64,000 nt of DNA from Adineta vaga. Taxonomy: Eukaryota; Rotifera. Of the stretch, positions 1 to 11,543 are shown piece after piece; positions within the stretch are counted from its first letter, which is position 1; every line of letters starts with the position of its first letter. The stretch is from contig CP075492.1 in assembly GCA_021613535.1 (NCBI GenBank), positions 19,530,001 to 19,594,000 on the forward strand, in the 5' to 3' direction. The notes beneath the pieces were generated by a model. That model saw only the letters and a program-made list of their open reading frames with translations, did not search any database and was not told where the DNA came from. The position numbers were made by a program, and so were the translations under genes.

Positions 1-440
1 GAACCGCAACCTGAACGTCAAGTAATTGTATGTTCGGCGGATGCTCCTTCGCCTATTAAATATCCACAACCATATTATAAAACTAATCCATATGAAACTT
101 TTGACGCACGTATAGCAAAACGCTTTGAAAAACTTGTTGGTCGAGATTATCTTGCCCATTATAAAGCTCGTTATGGGTCATCATTCCTAGTTCCAACAAC
201 ACCTCATCAACGAGATCGTGATGCTGACCTTTTTGAAAATGTAATATATAATCTTTTATTCAAAAAATCTTTCAAAATACATACTATTTTTAATTATTTT
301 ATTTTAGTCTCGTTCTATATCATCATTTTCAGGATACTGTCAGTGTTCATGCAGAAGTCTCGACTATCATCGACGAAATGAATTCATCAATAGCGATGAT
401 CGTTATAAAAGAATATTCTATTGATTTTCTTCTCTGTTGA
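1..440 (+). CDS. 3' end of an unrecognised gene (partial, two exons visible)
   Basis: The reading frame is open from base 1 for 80 codons and ends in a GT donor at 241. Two acceptors are possible. AG at 331-332 gives a 92-nt intron and a 35-residue tail ending in TGA at 438-440. AG at 306-307 gives a 67-nt intron and a different tail ending at 424. The visible protein is hydrophilic, rich in Arg, Tyr and Pro (around FDARIAKRFEKLVGRDYL), with no membrane segment or motif I recognise. The 5' part lies outside the window. The exon call rests on the open frame and codon usage; the choice of acceptor is open. Confidence 0.45.
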
Positions 441-1113
441 GGAAGGTTGATTGAATTAAGTCTATTGATTTGATAACAAGAAGAAAAATACTTTTTTTTT
501 CGTTTGTAAAATAATAAATTTACTCTTATCCTGACTATTTTCTCAATATGAAGTGAGCCTTATTTCCTGCGACCATCAAAACAACTTGAAATGAAAAGAT
601 TGAATGAGAAATCTATTTAAAAAAAAAAGCAACGCTCGCCAAGTGGACCCGCTTGACCCTCGACTGAGTGTCGATCTAAGTATCATTTGTTATCTATAAT
701 TACATCCTGACTTGAAAACTTTTCCTAATTTCAATAGATACACATATTTAGGGTATACCAAAAGTTGGTGTCCCGATGTTTAAGATTTTATAGAAAAGTA
801 GATATTGAATATTTTCAGTGAAATGTCTCATCTTTATGAATCTATAGAGCTGCTCTACTTGAAAAACAAACAAAAATATCACATTGGCATACATTTCTGA
901 GTCATTTTTCTAACAACATAATCACATGCTACTGAACGAAAAAAATTGTATACATACCATGCTTTTTTCTATGCATCATAATTGAATACAAATCTTCGTC
1001 ACTAAATTTCTGATCAAAAATATATTAAACGTATCAAGTACGCGAGAGTTTAGGGGGAAAATATGTGATCTCTTTGACATCCACTTACCTTTATGTTCTC
1101 TTTTCAGGTAAAA
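441..1113. other. Gene-less stretch with one repeat-like segment
   Basis: No convincing reading frame. Bases 632-665 carry the words aacgctcgcc and accctcgac, which recur in the same order at 14966-15002. This suggests short copies or ends of a dispersed repeat whose limits I cannot set. The rest is AT-rich sequence with nothing else I can support. Confidence 0.4.
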
Positions 1114-1786
1114 ACATGCAAATCATTAATATCTCGTATTTATTCATTTTACTCCATTATTATACAATAATTGATGTAACAAATGCCTTTCCATGTGACC
1201 GAAAAGTCTCCCTAATAAATATAGATCAACAGAACCAACCACCAACTACAAATGATAAAAGACTAATCACGTACAGACAGAATCAAGAAATTCCATTTAA
1301 ATATCAATCTGCACAAAACATCGATCAAAAAGAAATGTTGATGGAGGAAGAAATGATCTGAAAGCATTCCAAAACACGATAAATGATAATCGAAGCATGA
1401 TTGAGTACCTCATCAACAACTCAATCAGTCATTCGGTTATAACAGATGCTCTACTGAATCATTCAAGCCGAACCCCTTCATTCACTAACTGGAGAGATAT
1501 AGTAGATGTGCTCTGTATAACAACGTTCATATCCATCATTCTGTACATCATCTTCTGTAAAGTTGGACTACCCCCGTGCGATCAACTTCTTCTTTACATC
1601 CTTTGGCCACTCCTTCCAAGAACTGAAATTAAAAGTTCGACACATAACGACCAAAGCATATCAAAAGGCATCCACACGAAAACAACACCAATCCATACAT
1701 TGGTACTATCAGCAGCGTCAACAATTGATAATCAAATATTCAAGCTAGACAATATAGCCCAAAACACCCTTTTTATCATAAAGTGA
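1114..1786 (+). pseudogene. Decayed membrane-protein reading frame, possibly envelope-like
   Basis: An ATG at 1114 opens a frame with a hydrophobic leader (MQIINISYLFILLHYYTI) that stops at 1361. A second frame, offset from it, runs 1397-1786 and holds a strong transmembrane segment (VLCITTFISIILYIIF). The original frame is open again at 1563-1748 with a basic, Gln-rich stretch like a cytoplasmic tail. Leader, ectodomain, membrane anchor and basic tail spread over shifted frames suggest a broken type I membrane protein. Such layouts occur in envelope-like genes of LTR retroelements, but I see no LTRs, gag or pol nearby, so this is a weak guess. It could equally be an unrelated membrane protein. 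Confidence 0.25.
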
Positions 1787-2638
1787 TAGCGACCATCGAT
1801 GAGAATTCATCAGAAACCTATCACTTTCTCATGAAGACCAAATACAGCTCTCTTTTCCTTCTATGAGTAATAAAAACGTGCGTTTCACAAATACTTTCTT
1901 TCTTTCTTCCAACAAAACTTTCACTGAAACATAAGCACAAGAGAATACTCTACCACATATCTGCACGTACACAACTATATTCTTCTAACCATACTATCAT
2001 AATAAACTAACATAAAATGCAACCAAACATCAAAAAGAAACTTCAATCATCCCTATCTAGAAAACTTCATAGTGAAGTCGAGATGCTCTCAATAAAGATG
2101 ATGGTGGAGTTCGTGGTGTCCTGATGATGTCATTGAAGATGACGAAACGTCAAAAACATAAGAAACCCAGTGAAAACTTTTCATGAAATAGAACGGCAAC
2201 GAACGCGTTCCAAAAAAATAACTCAACTTTTTTTAAGAAAAAAAAGCATTATTAAAATTTTTGTATTTAATATTATTTCTAACTTTCAGTTTAATATTAT
2301 AGATATGAAGATCTAACTTAATTATATATATATATATATACTTTGGCAATGGATCGCAATACATCTTAATATAATATTCATGTAAATACACGTCATTAAA
2401 TAACGTTATTCATATGTTCGACGACAAGAAATATATTGCAAAGAAAGTATTAATGGTTAATTATTTCTTGAAATGAAACGTAAGTATATTTTAATCTCAT
2501 AGAATGCATACTTATACATATAAAAAAATAACTTCTTGTATCTAATATTATTCACTCGATAGATCTTTAGGATACTATTCTAAATTTCAGACAACTTTAC
2601 CTCGTCAGCAAAATCAGTAAGATCAGGCATTTTAACAT
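1787..2638. other. Gene-less AT-rich stretch with (TA)n
   Basis: A short (TA)n tract lies at about 2318-2340. Otherwise there is pyrimidine-rich sequence near 1890-1915 and AT-rich spacer. No gene or structural element is supported. Confidence 0.4.
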
Positions 2639-3102
2639 TTATTTTTCGTCTTCGTTTGTTGGAGCGACCGTAGGCTTCAAGACCTTGACGAACCGATAAA
2701 AAATTAATGATTGAATCTTTTTTTGCATGAAATAAATCCGACTTTCCATAAGCTAAACAAAAATAATTTTTACCAAAATATTTGAATAAATTGCATCATT
2801 CATACCTGGTCGAGTAAATAAAGATAAAAAAAAGTGTTGTTGGTGTACTCTGTCGATTATTACGATACATGTAATTGTCTTTACCAAGGAAAAGATGCCA
2901 AGGCGAAAACATATTGCAGCATACCTACAGGATCGTGCATATAGACACGTGAGTGTTCCTCCAACCAAGCATTGATATATGGTGAAACAACAAGTGATGG
3001 ATCTGATATAGCTTCGTTATAAATTCGAGTCGTGGCACGTTGAATGTGCTCGGAAACAGTAGATTGGGATGATCCTAAATTACGACTTTTTCTTACGGAC
3101 AT
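2639..3102 (-). CDS. Small three-exon gene, unknown function (111 aa)
   Basis: On the minus strand an ATG at 3102 opens exon 1 (3102-2925), which ends at donor AG|GTATGC. Exon 2 is 2849-2806 after an AG acceptor, and exon 3 is 2752-2639 after TTTGTTTAG, ending in TAA. Introns are 75 and 53 nt. Phases (1, then 0) join without stops into 111 residues, which is better support than any single frame here. The protein starts MSVRKSRNLGSSQSTVSEHI and ends in a charged tail (PTNEDEK). It is largely helical-looking, with no signal peptide. I do not recognise the family. Another start upstream (frame open 3308-3093) is possible but less likely. Confidence 0.5.
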
Positions 3103-4171
3103 GTTAAAATTATCTCGAACGAACTGATTAACTGTTTAGCAATATCCTTTATATACGAAGAAGAAATTTCGAAATTATCATATATAATATAGCCTTTGTA
3201 TAGATGGTCGTTTGTCCTTCCAGACAATATATCCTCTACGAAGAGGAAGAAAGAAAAATATGTCTTTTTAGCAATGTGATTAAGCAGAAAAGCATATACT
3301 TCAAACATGCCAGAGAAATTTAAATTAACGATCTATTCATGATGAACTTATGCAAAAACTTTAAAATGAAAAATAATTCAAAAAGAAAAAAATATAATAT
3401 ATAAAGCTTTTTAATCGTTGAATCATTTAAGAAAAAAACTGAATGAATAATTCAATATTACACACATCTGAATAATAATAAATCTTACAAAGAAATGAAT
3501 ACAAGATGAAATACAGAACACATCGTACTGACAAAGATTTTTTCTAAAAGATGCTTTCATTCGTTCTTTACAGATCTTAAACTAATCACTTTTTTCTAGA
3601 ATAAAATTACAATCATATCGAATGAGCTAGGATCATTACAACATTAATTTCAATGCAAATATTTTTACATATAAAATTGAATTTAATATCAAGTTCGACA
3701 GCATATCATAAAGTACACAAGGTTCGACAGAAAAATATAGGTCGCATTTTGTTTTCGCGAATACCAAAGAAATAACTACATGAACAATATTTACATCAAT
3801 AAAGCAAAGTTGATTGATATATGTACCTGTAATCAACTAAATATGAATTATAACAACTTCATTTATTCAACAATTACTCATTGTAAAACTATTTAGACGC
3901 TACAAGTCGCATCACATTTGTGAATAAAACTTATCGGAAAACAAACATATATCATGTTCGCATCGGTGCAGCTGTCATTATTATTCAAAATAATTGCCAA
4001 TCCTTCAATTCCGTAACACGATCAATATTTCGGATATTACACTGCAATATTATAAATAATTTATTAGATCTACTTCTACTAGACTTTACTGTAATCCATA
4101 TAGGCTTCTTTTGATCGATCATTCTTTTTATCTGTTTAGTGATGATATGCTCTGTATCGGATAGAACAATA
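3103..4171. other. Gene-less stretch
   Basis: Short open frames occur on both strands (for example 3093-3308 minus). They lack supporting splice phases, domains or a convincing start. I see no repeat or RNA gene. Confidence 0.35.
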
Positions 4172-4385
4172 TATCAATAGATCAACTGATTCCGGAATGG
4201 CCAGGAATGACCAGGAATTCCGCTTGGGAATTCAATCGTTCTTGAGGGTTGTCTTTTCATCAACTAACATATTACAACAATTCCGGAATAGGCAGGAAAT
4301 GCAGGAGTTTGATTGCATTTGTAGAAATCGAATGCCAGCTGCTGCGGATTTGAATAAGAGGAATTCCGGAATTGATTGATTGGCA
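4172..4385. mobile_element. MITE-like element with GGAAT-word interior
   Basis: The left end (atcaac-tgattccggaat, near 4180-4197) and right end (attccggaattgattgattg, near 4363-4382) are imperfect inverted copies. The interior is built from degenerate words such as ggaatgnccaggaat, richer in GC than its surroundings. There is no coding capacity; the open frame across it is a by-product. Similar word-built short elements occur at 10143-10361 and 32929-33110. The exact ends are uncertain. Confidence 0.4.
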
Positions 4386-4649
4386 CTTTAGTGATGATAA
4401 GTAATTGTGCAGTTACAAAATCTTTTTCGTCGTATCATATTTCTCTTTTAAAAGTCATAAAACTTCCATAGTTTCAAATAGATCATTTATTTTATAGAAA
4501 TAGAAGTCAAAGTAACGTTCAAATGATGAATATGGATTATATTTTTATTCTATTTACGATTGTAACGAACAATTAGTTGAATTAGTTCTTTCGAAAAATA
4601 GTCCTAGATAAAATATACATATAGAAACTACTTGAATGAGAAAAATATA

Positions 4650-4687
4650 GGGTGTGGATGAAGAAGGTATATCCTCATCCACACCCT
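4650..4687. repeat. GTGTGG hairpin
   Basis: Perfect 12-bp arms, gggtgtggatga and tcatccacaccc, separated by about 13 bases. A member of the dispersed hairpin family described in the findings. It lies in a gene-free interval about 480 bp upstream of the GPCR gene. Confidence 0.7.
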
Positions 4688-5163
4688 CAGTTATATCAGA
4701 TAATCCTCAAGGAAACAATATCAATTTTGATGTTCCGTTTGATTGAATATATTTGTCCTTTCGATTATTCTCATCGAATGATTTATGCTTTTTACGTCCT
4801 TATACTCGATGCATCTTGATGTTCTTTTCGTACGATCTTTTCTTACCTTTTCCGTGACAGACAAGTATATAATCGCGTGTTTTGCATCCGAGTGGATGTG
4901 ATTCTTGAAAAAAAAAAAATAAATGCGTCGTTCTATTGATGCATATATCTCTTCCATTAAAATCATTACAACTATTATGTTGAAATAAATGAGACAAAAT
5001 ATTTTTATCAAATTATCTTTTAGACTAGATCCATAAATGTGTAAAACAATATTAAATTTCATCTCATTGAACTAGAAGCCTATAAAAACCTAAGAAAAAA
5101 ACTTTTTTTTAAAATAAACATCATTATTTTGCGTCTAAAACTTATTCCAAAAAGTACATAAAC

Positions 5164-6088
5164 ATGACAGATATACTATACATTGTTCGTATTATACAAG
5201 CTAGCATTTTCATTCTTATAGTTCCATTTCCATTACTTTATCTTCTAACAATCATTTCTATCAAACGTTTTCATACTGCAAATAATATTCTGACGGCTAA
5301 TTTCTGTTTATGTTGTCTCATGTGCGTTATGTACTGGACTATAGAGAAAACGTCCAGTGTATTCGATATATACGTTCTTTATAGAACTCCTATCTTAATA
5401 ACACTTACAGTATCTGCTGGACAAATCCTAAATTGTTTAGTAGTTCATTCTCTAGTAGCCATTACTATTAGTCGATGTTTTACAATATGTTTTCCAATGA
5501 AAAGATTTTTTAAAAGTAAAACTTGGATATATTTATCAATAATTTTACAATGGATATTTACTTTACTTATCTCAATACTAATTGTACTTAATAATTCAAA
5601 GGTAAAATCAGTGAAATAAAAAAATATTTTCCTTCTATTATTTGTAGGAAAGTGTCGGTGATATTGGATTCTCCAGTTGGATTTGGTCCTATACTTTATC
5701 CATCATAGTTATAATTCCTGTAATTGTTAACATAATTTTTAATGGAATTATTGTGGTTTTTGTTCGATCATCTAGTCGACGTGTTCATGAGATCACGGTG
5801 GTTGTCACATCTATAACAAATACAAATCATCAACAACACCGTCGAGATATAAAATTACTCAAACATATCATTTTCTTATTTATTGTATTTATTTTAGGAT
5901 GGGGACCACTTTATATTGTTTTAGCTCTGACAGATCTCATATTACCAGATTGGTTGTATAGTGTATTACAGATTCCACCTACATTTGCTACTATTATTCA
6001 AGTAGTGGATTTATTTATTTATAATCATGAAGTTCGTCAGTATTGGAAAGAACGTATAAATCGTTGTTTCGATCAAATTCATCGTTAA
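5164..6088 (+). CDS. Rhodopsin-type G protein-coupled receptor (292 aa, two exons)
   Basis: Exon 1 is 5164-5601 and exon 2 is 5648-6088. The 46-nt intron has donor AAAG|GTAAAA and acceptor TTTGTAG, phase 0. The joined protein has seven hydrophobic segments. TM3 ends in ITISRCFTICF, where SRC stands in place of the usual DRY. TM6 carries FILGWGPLYI (CWxP-like position), and TM7 leads to LFIYNHEVRQYW, an NPxxY-region variant. The N-terminus is very short and there is no cleavable signal. The pattern fits the large lineage-expanded rhodopsin-like (peptide-receptor-like) GPCR groups of bdelloids. The ligand cannot be inferred. The gene appears intact. Confidence 0.85.
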
Positions 6089-6790
6089 CTAGAAGAACTA
6101 TTCTTATAGTTTTATGTCAATACTTTGTATGTTGTTTTACTTTAAATAAAATAAACTCTATAATCGTATATATTATTATCATCATCTTCTTCATTGATTC
6201 CGATCATTAATATATTGAAATTGATGTCTGTGAATATATTATCTATAATTGACTAAAAAAAGATTCAAAGAATTAATCAGTTATAAACATATAAAATGAT
6301 AAATGAAATAAATAGTGCGCAATAATTCTATAGATATAAAATATACGTATAATTAAGCACTCAAAAACATTAAGATGTAGATGATAAAAAAAAAGAGAAA
6401 AATAATTTCAATTATAATCTTCATCATCTTGCGGGTGTGGGTATAGATTCTTTATTTCAACCCGCACCCACACCCTCAAGTCATATATACAATGTTTTTT
6501 TTCTCGAAACGATCGATTTAACATAATTAATTGAAGATATTATCATTTCTTTTCTTTGATAATTAATCGAAAGAAAATTACATATTATCTAATAAAAACT
6601 TTATCTTTCATTTAATCATTTATTCGTTCTTTTCATATACATTACAAATCAATTATATCGAAAAAGCTCGGGAAAGATATACACTCAGCATTCACTATAA
6701 AACATTTTCATTGAAATAAAGATTTATTTGATTTTATTATTAAATTAAAAATGAATAATGTATTTTTAATCATTGATTTATATATTCATA
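6089..6790. other. Intergenic spacer with one hairpin
   Basis: Apart from the hairpin at 6431-6480, this is AT-rich spacer without a supported gene. A polyA-signal-like aataaaataaa at 6146-6156 fits the 3' end of the GPCR gene. Confidence 0.4.
6431..6480. repeat. GTGTGGGT hairpin
   Basis: The left arm gcgggtgtgggt is mirrored by acccacaccc on the right, followed by tcaag. It lies 343 bp past the GPCR stop codon. Same family as the other GTGTGGG hairpins. Confidence 0.7.
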
Positions 6791-7102
6791 GATATAAAAA
6801 TTGATATAAAAAGAAATGTTCGAAAAGTTTCAAATAATAAAGATGAACTTTTTCGTTTAATACGTGAAGATATTTTAATATCTGAAGAAGATTTTTTTAT
6901 CAACAAATATATTTGATCTTTTTATTGAAGAATAATCAACAGATCAAATAGCTAAAATGGATTTAATAAATTATTGTCAAGAATAATATAAAAATAATAT
7001 TTGAAAATGAATATTCATCAGAAAATACAATTCAATGATTATGATGAAAAACTTATGGAATTAATTACATTTGTATATCGTGATCAACAAGTATCGGAAG
7101 TA

Positions 7103-8913
7103 CCCACGGGAAAATATTTAAGTCGCTACCGCTGAAGGACGCGGTTTTTTCATAATGGTTGAGGTTGTGTCTTGAAAGATCGCGGTCCGCAAAATAAATC
7201 GCACTTGACCGCGGTGTTTTTTATCGCAATATCGATTTAGCACCGTAAACTCGAACGAAACTGCAATGTTCACACCGTTGAATATCGTGGTTTCAGAAAA
7301 GCTTGATAACACATAGATTAGTTGCGGTATTCGAGAATCACCATACATTACGATATTATATTTTGTGAACTTTCTATTACGAACCGCGATCTTCTCATTA
7401 TGTACGAAGATATCATTGCTCTAAATGATTTCGTGTTAGTAATATGGTCATATTTTTTATGTGATTTTTGTCATAATGATATATCACAACAATTTCCATT
7501 CATATAATCACAGTTAAAATTAAAAAAAGATATTTCTGATTGAAGTTAGATTCAGTTTTTTTCCATTGACAAATGAAATGAGATGAGATAAAAAGACTTG
7601 CTCTGAAAGTCAAATTGCGAAGAAATTATTAAAATAAATTCAAATAGACGTTATAGATTAATCTAATATTATATTGAGTGAAAATAGACATGAGCACATT
7701 TTAAAGATACTCAGGCAGAAAAAATCGATAAAAAAACGCGATTCGCGAGAAAAAAACAACGTTCTTATGTTGTTTTTTTCCAACAGAACCTTTATTAACT
7801 ACGTTATAAAATACACTTTTGTGCGCGTACAAACGTTGTTATTGCCTATTTTCTGTCGGGAAGAAAGAACATCGTTTATACGGGGACAAAAGTGTATTTT
7901 ATAACGTAGTTAATAAAGGTTCTGTTGGATAAAAACAACATAAGAACGTTGTTTTTTTCTCGCGAATCGCGTTTTTTTATCGATTTTTTCTGTCTGGGTA
8001 TTATAGTCAGATTTCGTTGAGATGATCATTTGTGACAATATGTTCATGAGATAGTAAAAGTTCAGAGATAAAAATAGACACAAATCTGCTTTTTCGACTG
8101 ATGGAATCAAGATAAGTCTACCGAATAGTATTCTCATGCGTTCTGACGTACAAACCTACATATAGGCAGAACTGTAATAATATTTCAAATAGTTAGACTT
8201 TGTCATAACACATGATAACGCAGTTCATCAACTAAAGATACTCATGAGTGTATATTTGTCTCCAGAGATGATTTTATTCGAATAGATTGTGTTTATAGTT
8301 TAATTATCATGACTATGAGTGATAAATAAGATTTTATATATATCCCGTAGAGCACATCATCAACATGAATATCTCATAAAATTTAATAAAATTATAAATG
8401 GGATATAAATTATTAGGAATTATAAGATTCTTATAAATCTACTAATAAATGAAACATATCAGTTTAAATGAGAAGATTTTTTATCACTGATTAGATTAGA
8501 CTATCATATCTGATATTAGTATGAACATCACCGGACGGTTAAATGGAATTAGTGGATTGCAATCATTCGATAAGAAGTTCGAATCTAATCAGAAGAAAAC
8601 AAAATAAAAAATAGATAATGATATTTTATGAATTGACCGAAGTGTTAAAGTATCATCTTAAGATAATGGATAGGTTACAAACATAGAAATGTTAAAGATT
8701 ACCAGATACATGTCAGAAATAATATACCATCGATATGATGAATTCATTTTTTTCAAAAACCTTCAATAACCACGATTTGAACATACGGCGGTTTCGGGCG
8801 GTGTAGAAAAACCTAATAAAACGTCTGACTTTTTCGGTACAAAATCACCGTTCAAAACCGCAAGTAATAAACCGTTAATTACCGCGGTATTTATTAAAAA
8901 AATTTTCCATGGG
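7103..8913. mobile_element. 1.81 kb non-autonomous TIR element with TA target duplication
   Basis: The left end reads CCCACGGGAAAAT and the right end is the inverse of CCCATGGAAAAT, each bordered by TA (7101-7102 and 8914-8915). Both subterminal regions carry CCGCGG-type words unlike the AT-rich flanks. No transposase frame is present; the open frames inside come from the internal inverted repeat. A TA duplication suggests mobilisation by a Tc1/mariner-like or similar enzyme, but the TIR matches no family I can name. The MITE at 10143-10361 has similar terminal bases (CCCAGG) and the same TA target. Confidence 0.7.
7707..8001. repeat. Foldback repeat nested in the 1.81 kb element
   Basis: Two arms of about 116 bp (7707-7822 and 7886-8001) are nearly perfect inverted copies around a 63-bp centre. 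Ends are atactcaggcagaaaaaatc and its inverse with two changes. Arms contain acgcgattcgcga and aacaacgttcttatgttg. The structure matches a foldback MITE that inserted into the larger element. Frames 7674-7904 (+) and 7910-8137 (-) are artefacts of the arms. Confidence 0.8.
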
Positions 8914-9250
8914 TAGAATTGGAGAAATTAGAGAGAAGTGTTGGCAAATATATATCAATTTATAGACATATTTTTCAGTAATAGATAAAGCAGTTGCTTT
9001 AGATTATGTTACTCATCCATCAGCTATTCTATTTGAAATTGATACGAAAAATCAATTATTAAATATAAGAAAATGGAATAAAGTTAATTATTATGATTAT
9101 ATTCATCTTTAGTTATATTATATTTTCAAAAAAGAGATTATCATGAAACTCTCGGATATTCGAAAGAATGATTACATATTTTATTAAATACAGTACCAAA
9201 AAATCATTTAAATGATATTTTTACATACTGATAACATTTGGTGTTTAGGC

Positions 9251-9561
9251 AAAGATATAATGACTGACACGATGAGTTACATTCTTATTTCTCTTCACTT
9301 ATAAAACTAATTTTATAAGAATTATAATACATATATATATCAATACAATAAAGGGACTAAATAGAGCTAATCAATAAATAAAAAAAGTAAATAAATTGAT
9401 AAAATTAATCTATTATTTTTCATTCTATCCGAATAAAATTTAAATATTCAAAGAGATTCTGTTTTTTTTTTGTTTAATTGATGATGTACGATTTATTCTA
9501 TAGTATTTTTGTGTATATTTTATGTTAAAAAAATGATTCCATTGTTTATATTTCACTTTGT
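9251..9561. other. Spacer
   Basis: AT-rich sequence between the ART-TPR pseudogene and the 3' end of the F-box gene. No feature is supported. Confidence 0.4.
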
Positions 9562-11543
9562 TTACCACCATAAATGACAAAGTCCATAATAATCTTGCAA
9601 ACAATCGATGGGCATATTTTGTGATTGAATTAAAGTTTGTATTTTCTTATATAAAGATGAATCTAAACTAAAGATTGATAATAGGTGTAAATATGGTGTT
9701 TTCTCAATAGTTTTTGTTAATAAATATTCTATGAAAAAACTTTCGCACATTGATATGGTTAAATGTTCTACTCTTGGAAAAAGACGTATCATTGATTTCA
9801 TATCATCATATGAACATTCTTGTATTGCAATTTTAACATATTTTATTTTATTTTCAACAGATATCGTATTCAATGTTTCATCGAATTTTAAATAATTTAC
9901 ATTCATTCCATCGAGACCACCTCCACTCAGAGATACTTTTTGAATGTTAGGTAAAGAAATAATTAATTGAAGTAAATCTTCAAAATATTCATCCGAAATA
10001 TAAATATCTAATTCAATAATTCGTTCCAGAGGAAGAATATTTTTAAGAATAATTGGTGAAATATAATTCTTTTCTTCCCAAGGAGTTCCAAGTTTAAAAG
10101 TAAGTTGTTTAACATTTGGAAAATAATTCGACCAATTCACTACCCAGGTCGAACGATCTTTGCTACAGGATTCCGGTGCGGATTTCATCAGATTTTGTCG
10201 GAATCCGTTAAAATCCGACAGGATCATCATCGGAAATGCTAGGAATTCGGTCGGAACCGGCATTCGGAATCCTGTAGCAAAGATTCCGGCACAACTCGAT
10301 AGGATCAGATTGAAATTACTCGCGTCCGACAGGATCCGATGTACCCGTTTGGACCTGGGTAAATCCTTTTCGTTTCTTAATTGAAGATGATGCACTGAAT
10401 TTATGTATGTTTTTTCTCTCATAATTGGACAAGTTGTTTTTCGTAATTCCAACTTTAATTTAAATTTTCTTTCTATCTAATCAATCAATAGATCAATTTT
10501 TACCTATATGGATCTATTGAATAAATAAATAGTTCACAATAATTCTCGGATTCTCGCATATGATAAGCAAAAAACCATTGTCGTTCAAACCAAAATGAGG
10601 ACTGAAATTTTTCAAGTAATTTTAAGTATATTGCACCGTGCATTCTTTGTGTATGAATATGTTGTTGTAGATCAAATATTCTTAAATGTGGCATATACAA
10701 TGGAATAAGTGTTTCCCATCGATTTGCATCCAAATATGATTTATCTGCTGGTGTTGACAGATGTAAAACTTGAACATGATGAAGAACATATTTAATTACA
10801 GGTTCAAATTGATCAAAATACACGCGTCCAAGATTCAAATAAACATGAGTTAATTGATTTGGAAGAATCAAATTGATTTCTGATCCTACATACAGATTTG
10901 ATAGTTCATGAATCGATAAACGATGAAGTTCAGGGGCATTTGAAAGAAGAGGAGCAAATTCATCAAGACGAAATTCTTCATCAACAATCAAATGTGTAAT
11001 GGAACTAAAAGTATTTGTTGCAAATGGTAAACATTCCTCATAAGTAGATTTTTGAATTGAAAATTTACAATATTTTAATGAAGATAATCGAAATATTTGT
11101 TCATATAAACGATTTCTATTGGGAAGACGAAATTTGAAAATAATAGTTAATGAAGAAAGATTTGGTAATAATGAAAGATTATCGAAAAGATTATCCATAG
11201 CACTTGATGGAATAGAATTGATAATGAATGTTTGAAGATGAAGAAATTTTGGAATAATAGAAGTAGATGAGAGAAAAATATCAATAATAAATGGATTTGT
11301 TAAATAAACCGATTGAATTCGGTGAGCATGTGGAAGAATAATGTTGTTATAATAAGTGGTAAAAGATGATTTTGTTATAGATCCAAGATGAATTTTAATT
11401 GGTGAAGTTGAATTGATGAAGAGATTTCGAAAACGTTGATTCTGATTAGCAAAGGTTTCATCGCATTGAAAATAATCGAGATATTCGAATATTTCATAGA
11501 GAATTTCATTAGCAAGATTTTCAAATGTCGTTGTTTCGTTCAT
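9562..11543 (-). CDS. F-box family protein, exon 2 enlarged by a MITE (about 648 aa)
   Basis: Exon 1 (11543-10504) starts MNETTTFENLANEILYEIFE, an F-box at residues 6-45 that would recruit a target to an SCF ubiquitin ligase. It continues as leucine-rich, LRR-like sequence to IDPYR. A 35-nt intron (10503-10469) keeps the frame into exon 2 (10468-9562), which holds the NSVHHLQL segment and the NWSNYFPNVKQLTF and NILPLERI motifs typical of bdelloid F-box proteins. Exon 2 contains a 219-bp MITE (10143-10361) that is in frame and without stops, adding 73 residues between NEKDL and NWSNYF. The donor TATAG|GTAAAA is good; the acceptor was chosen by phase. Whether the enlarged protein folds is unknown. 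The minus-strand start at 11543 fits an NANE-type F-box N-terminus. Confidence 0.65.
10143..10361. mobile_element. In-frame MITE (219 bp) inside an F-box exon
   Basis: Ends are CCCAGGTC and its inverse GACCTGGG, each bordered by TA (10141-10142 and 10360-10361), so the target duplication is TA. The interior is made of degenerate ggattccgg/aatccgaca words. Length including one TA is 219, divisible by three. The minus-strand frame stays open across it. Confidence 0.75.

Larger units (their letters stand above)
6791..9250 (+). pseudogene. ART-TPR family pseudogene split by a transposon
   Basis: Fragments on both sides of the 7103-8913 element belong to one ADP-ribosyltransferase (ART) domain. 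Left of it a decayed stretch contains KMDLINYCQE and a Gln-stop pair where relatives have QWYT, then VYRDQQVSEV, the YRGQ-type arginine motif. Right of it the frame resumes directly with ELEKLERSVGKYIS and, after a shift near 8980, DKAVALDYV and SAILFEIDT. Removing the element and one TA restores continuity at the junction. Several in-frame TGA/TAA codons and at least one frameshift show the copy was dead or dying. Only weak traces follow the ART region. Homologous to the genes at 36.7, 41.7 and 51.1 kb. Confidence 0.6.

Noticed and set aside
7674-8137. Two opposed open frames of 75-76 codons
   Set aside because: They are the two arms of the foldback repeat at 7707-8001 read in opposite directions.
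8525-8600. tRNA-like A and B boxes (tggaattagtgg, gttcgaatc)
   Set aside because: Stems do not pair, spacing is off, and it lies inside the 1.81 kb transposable element.
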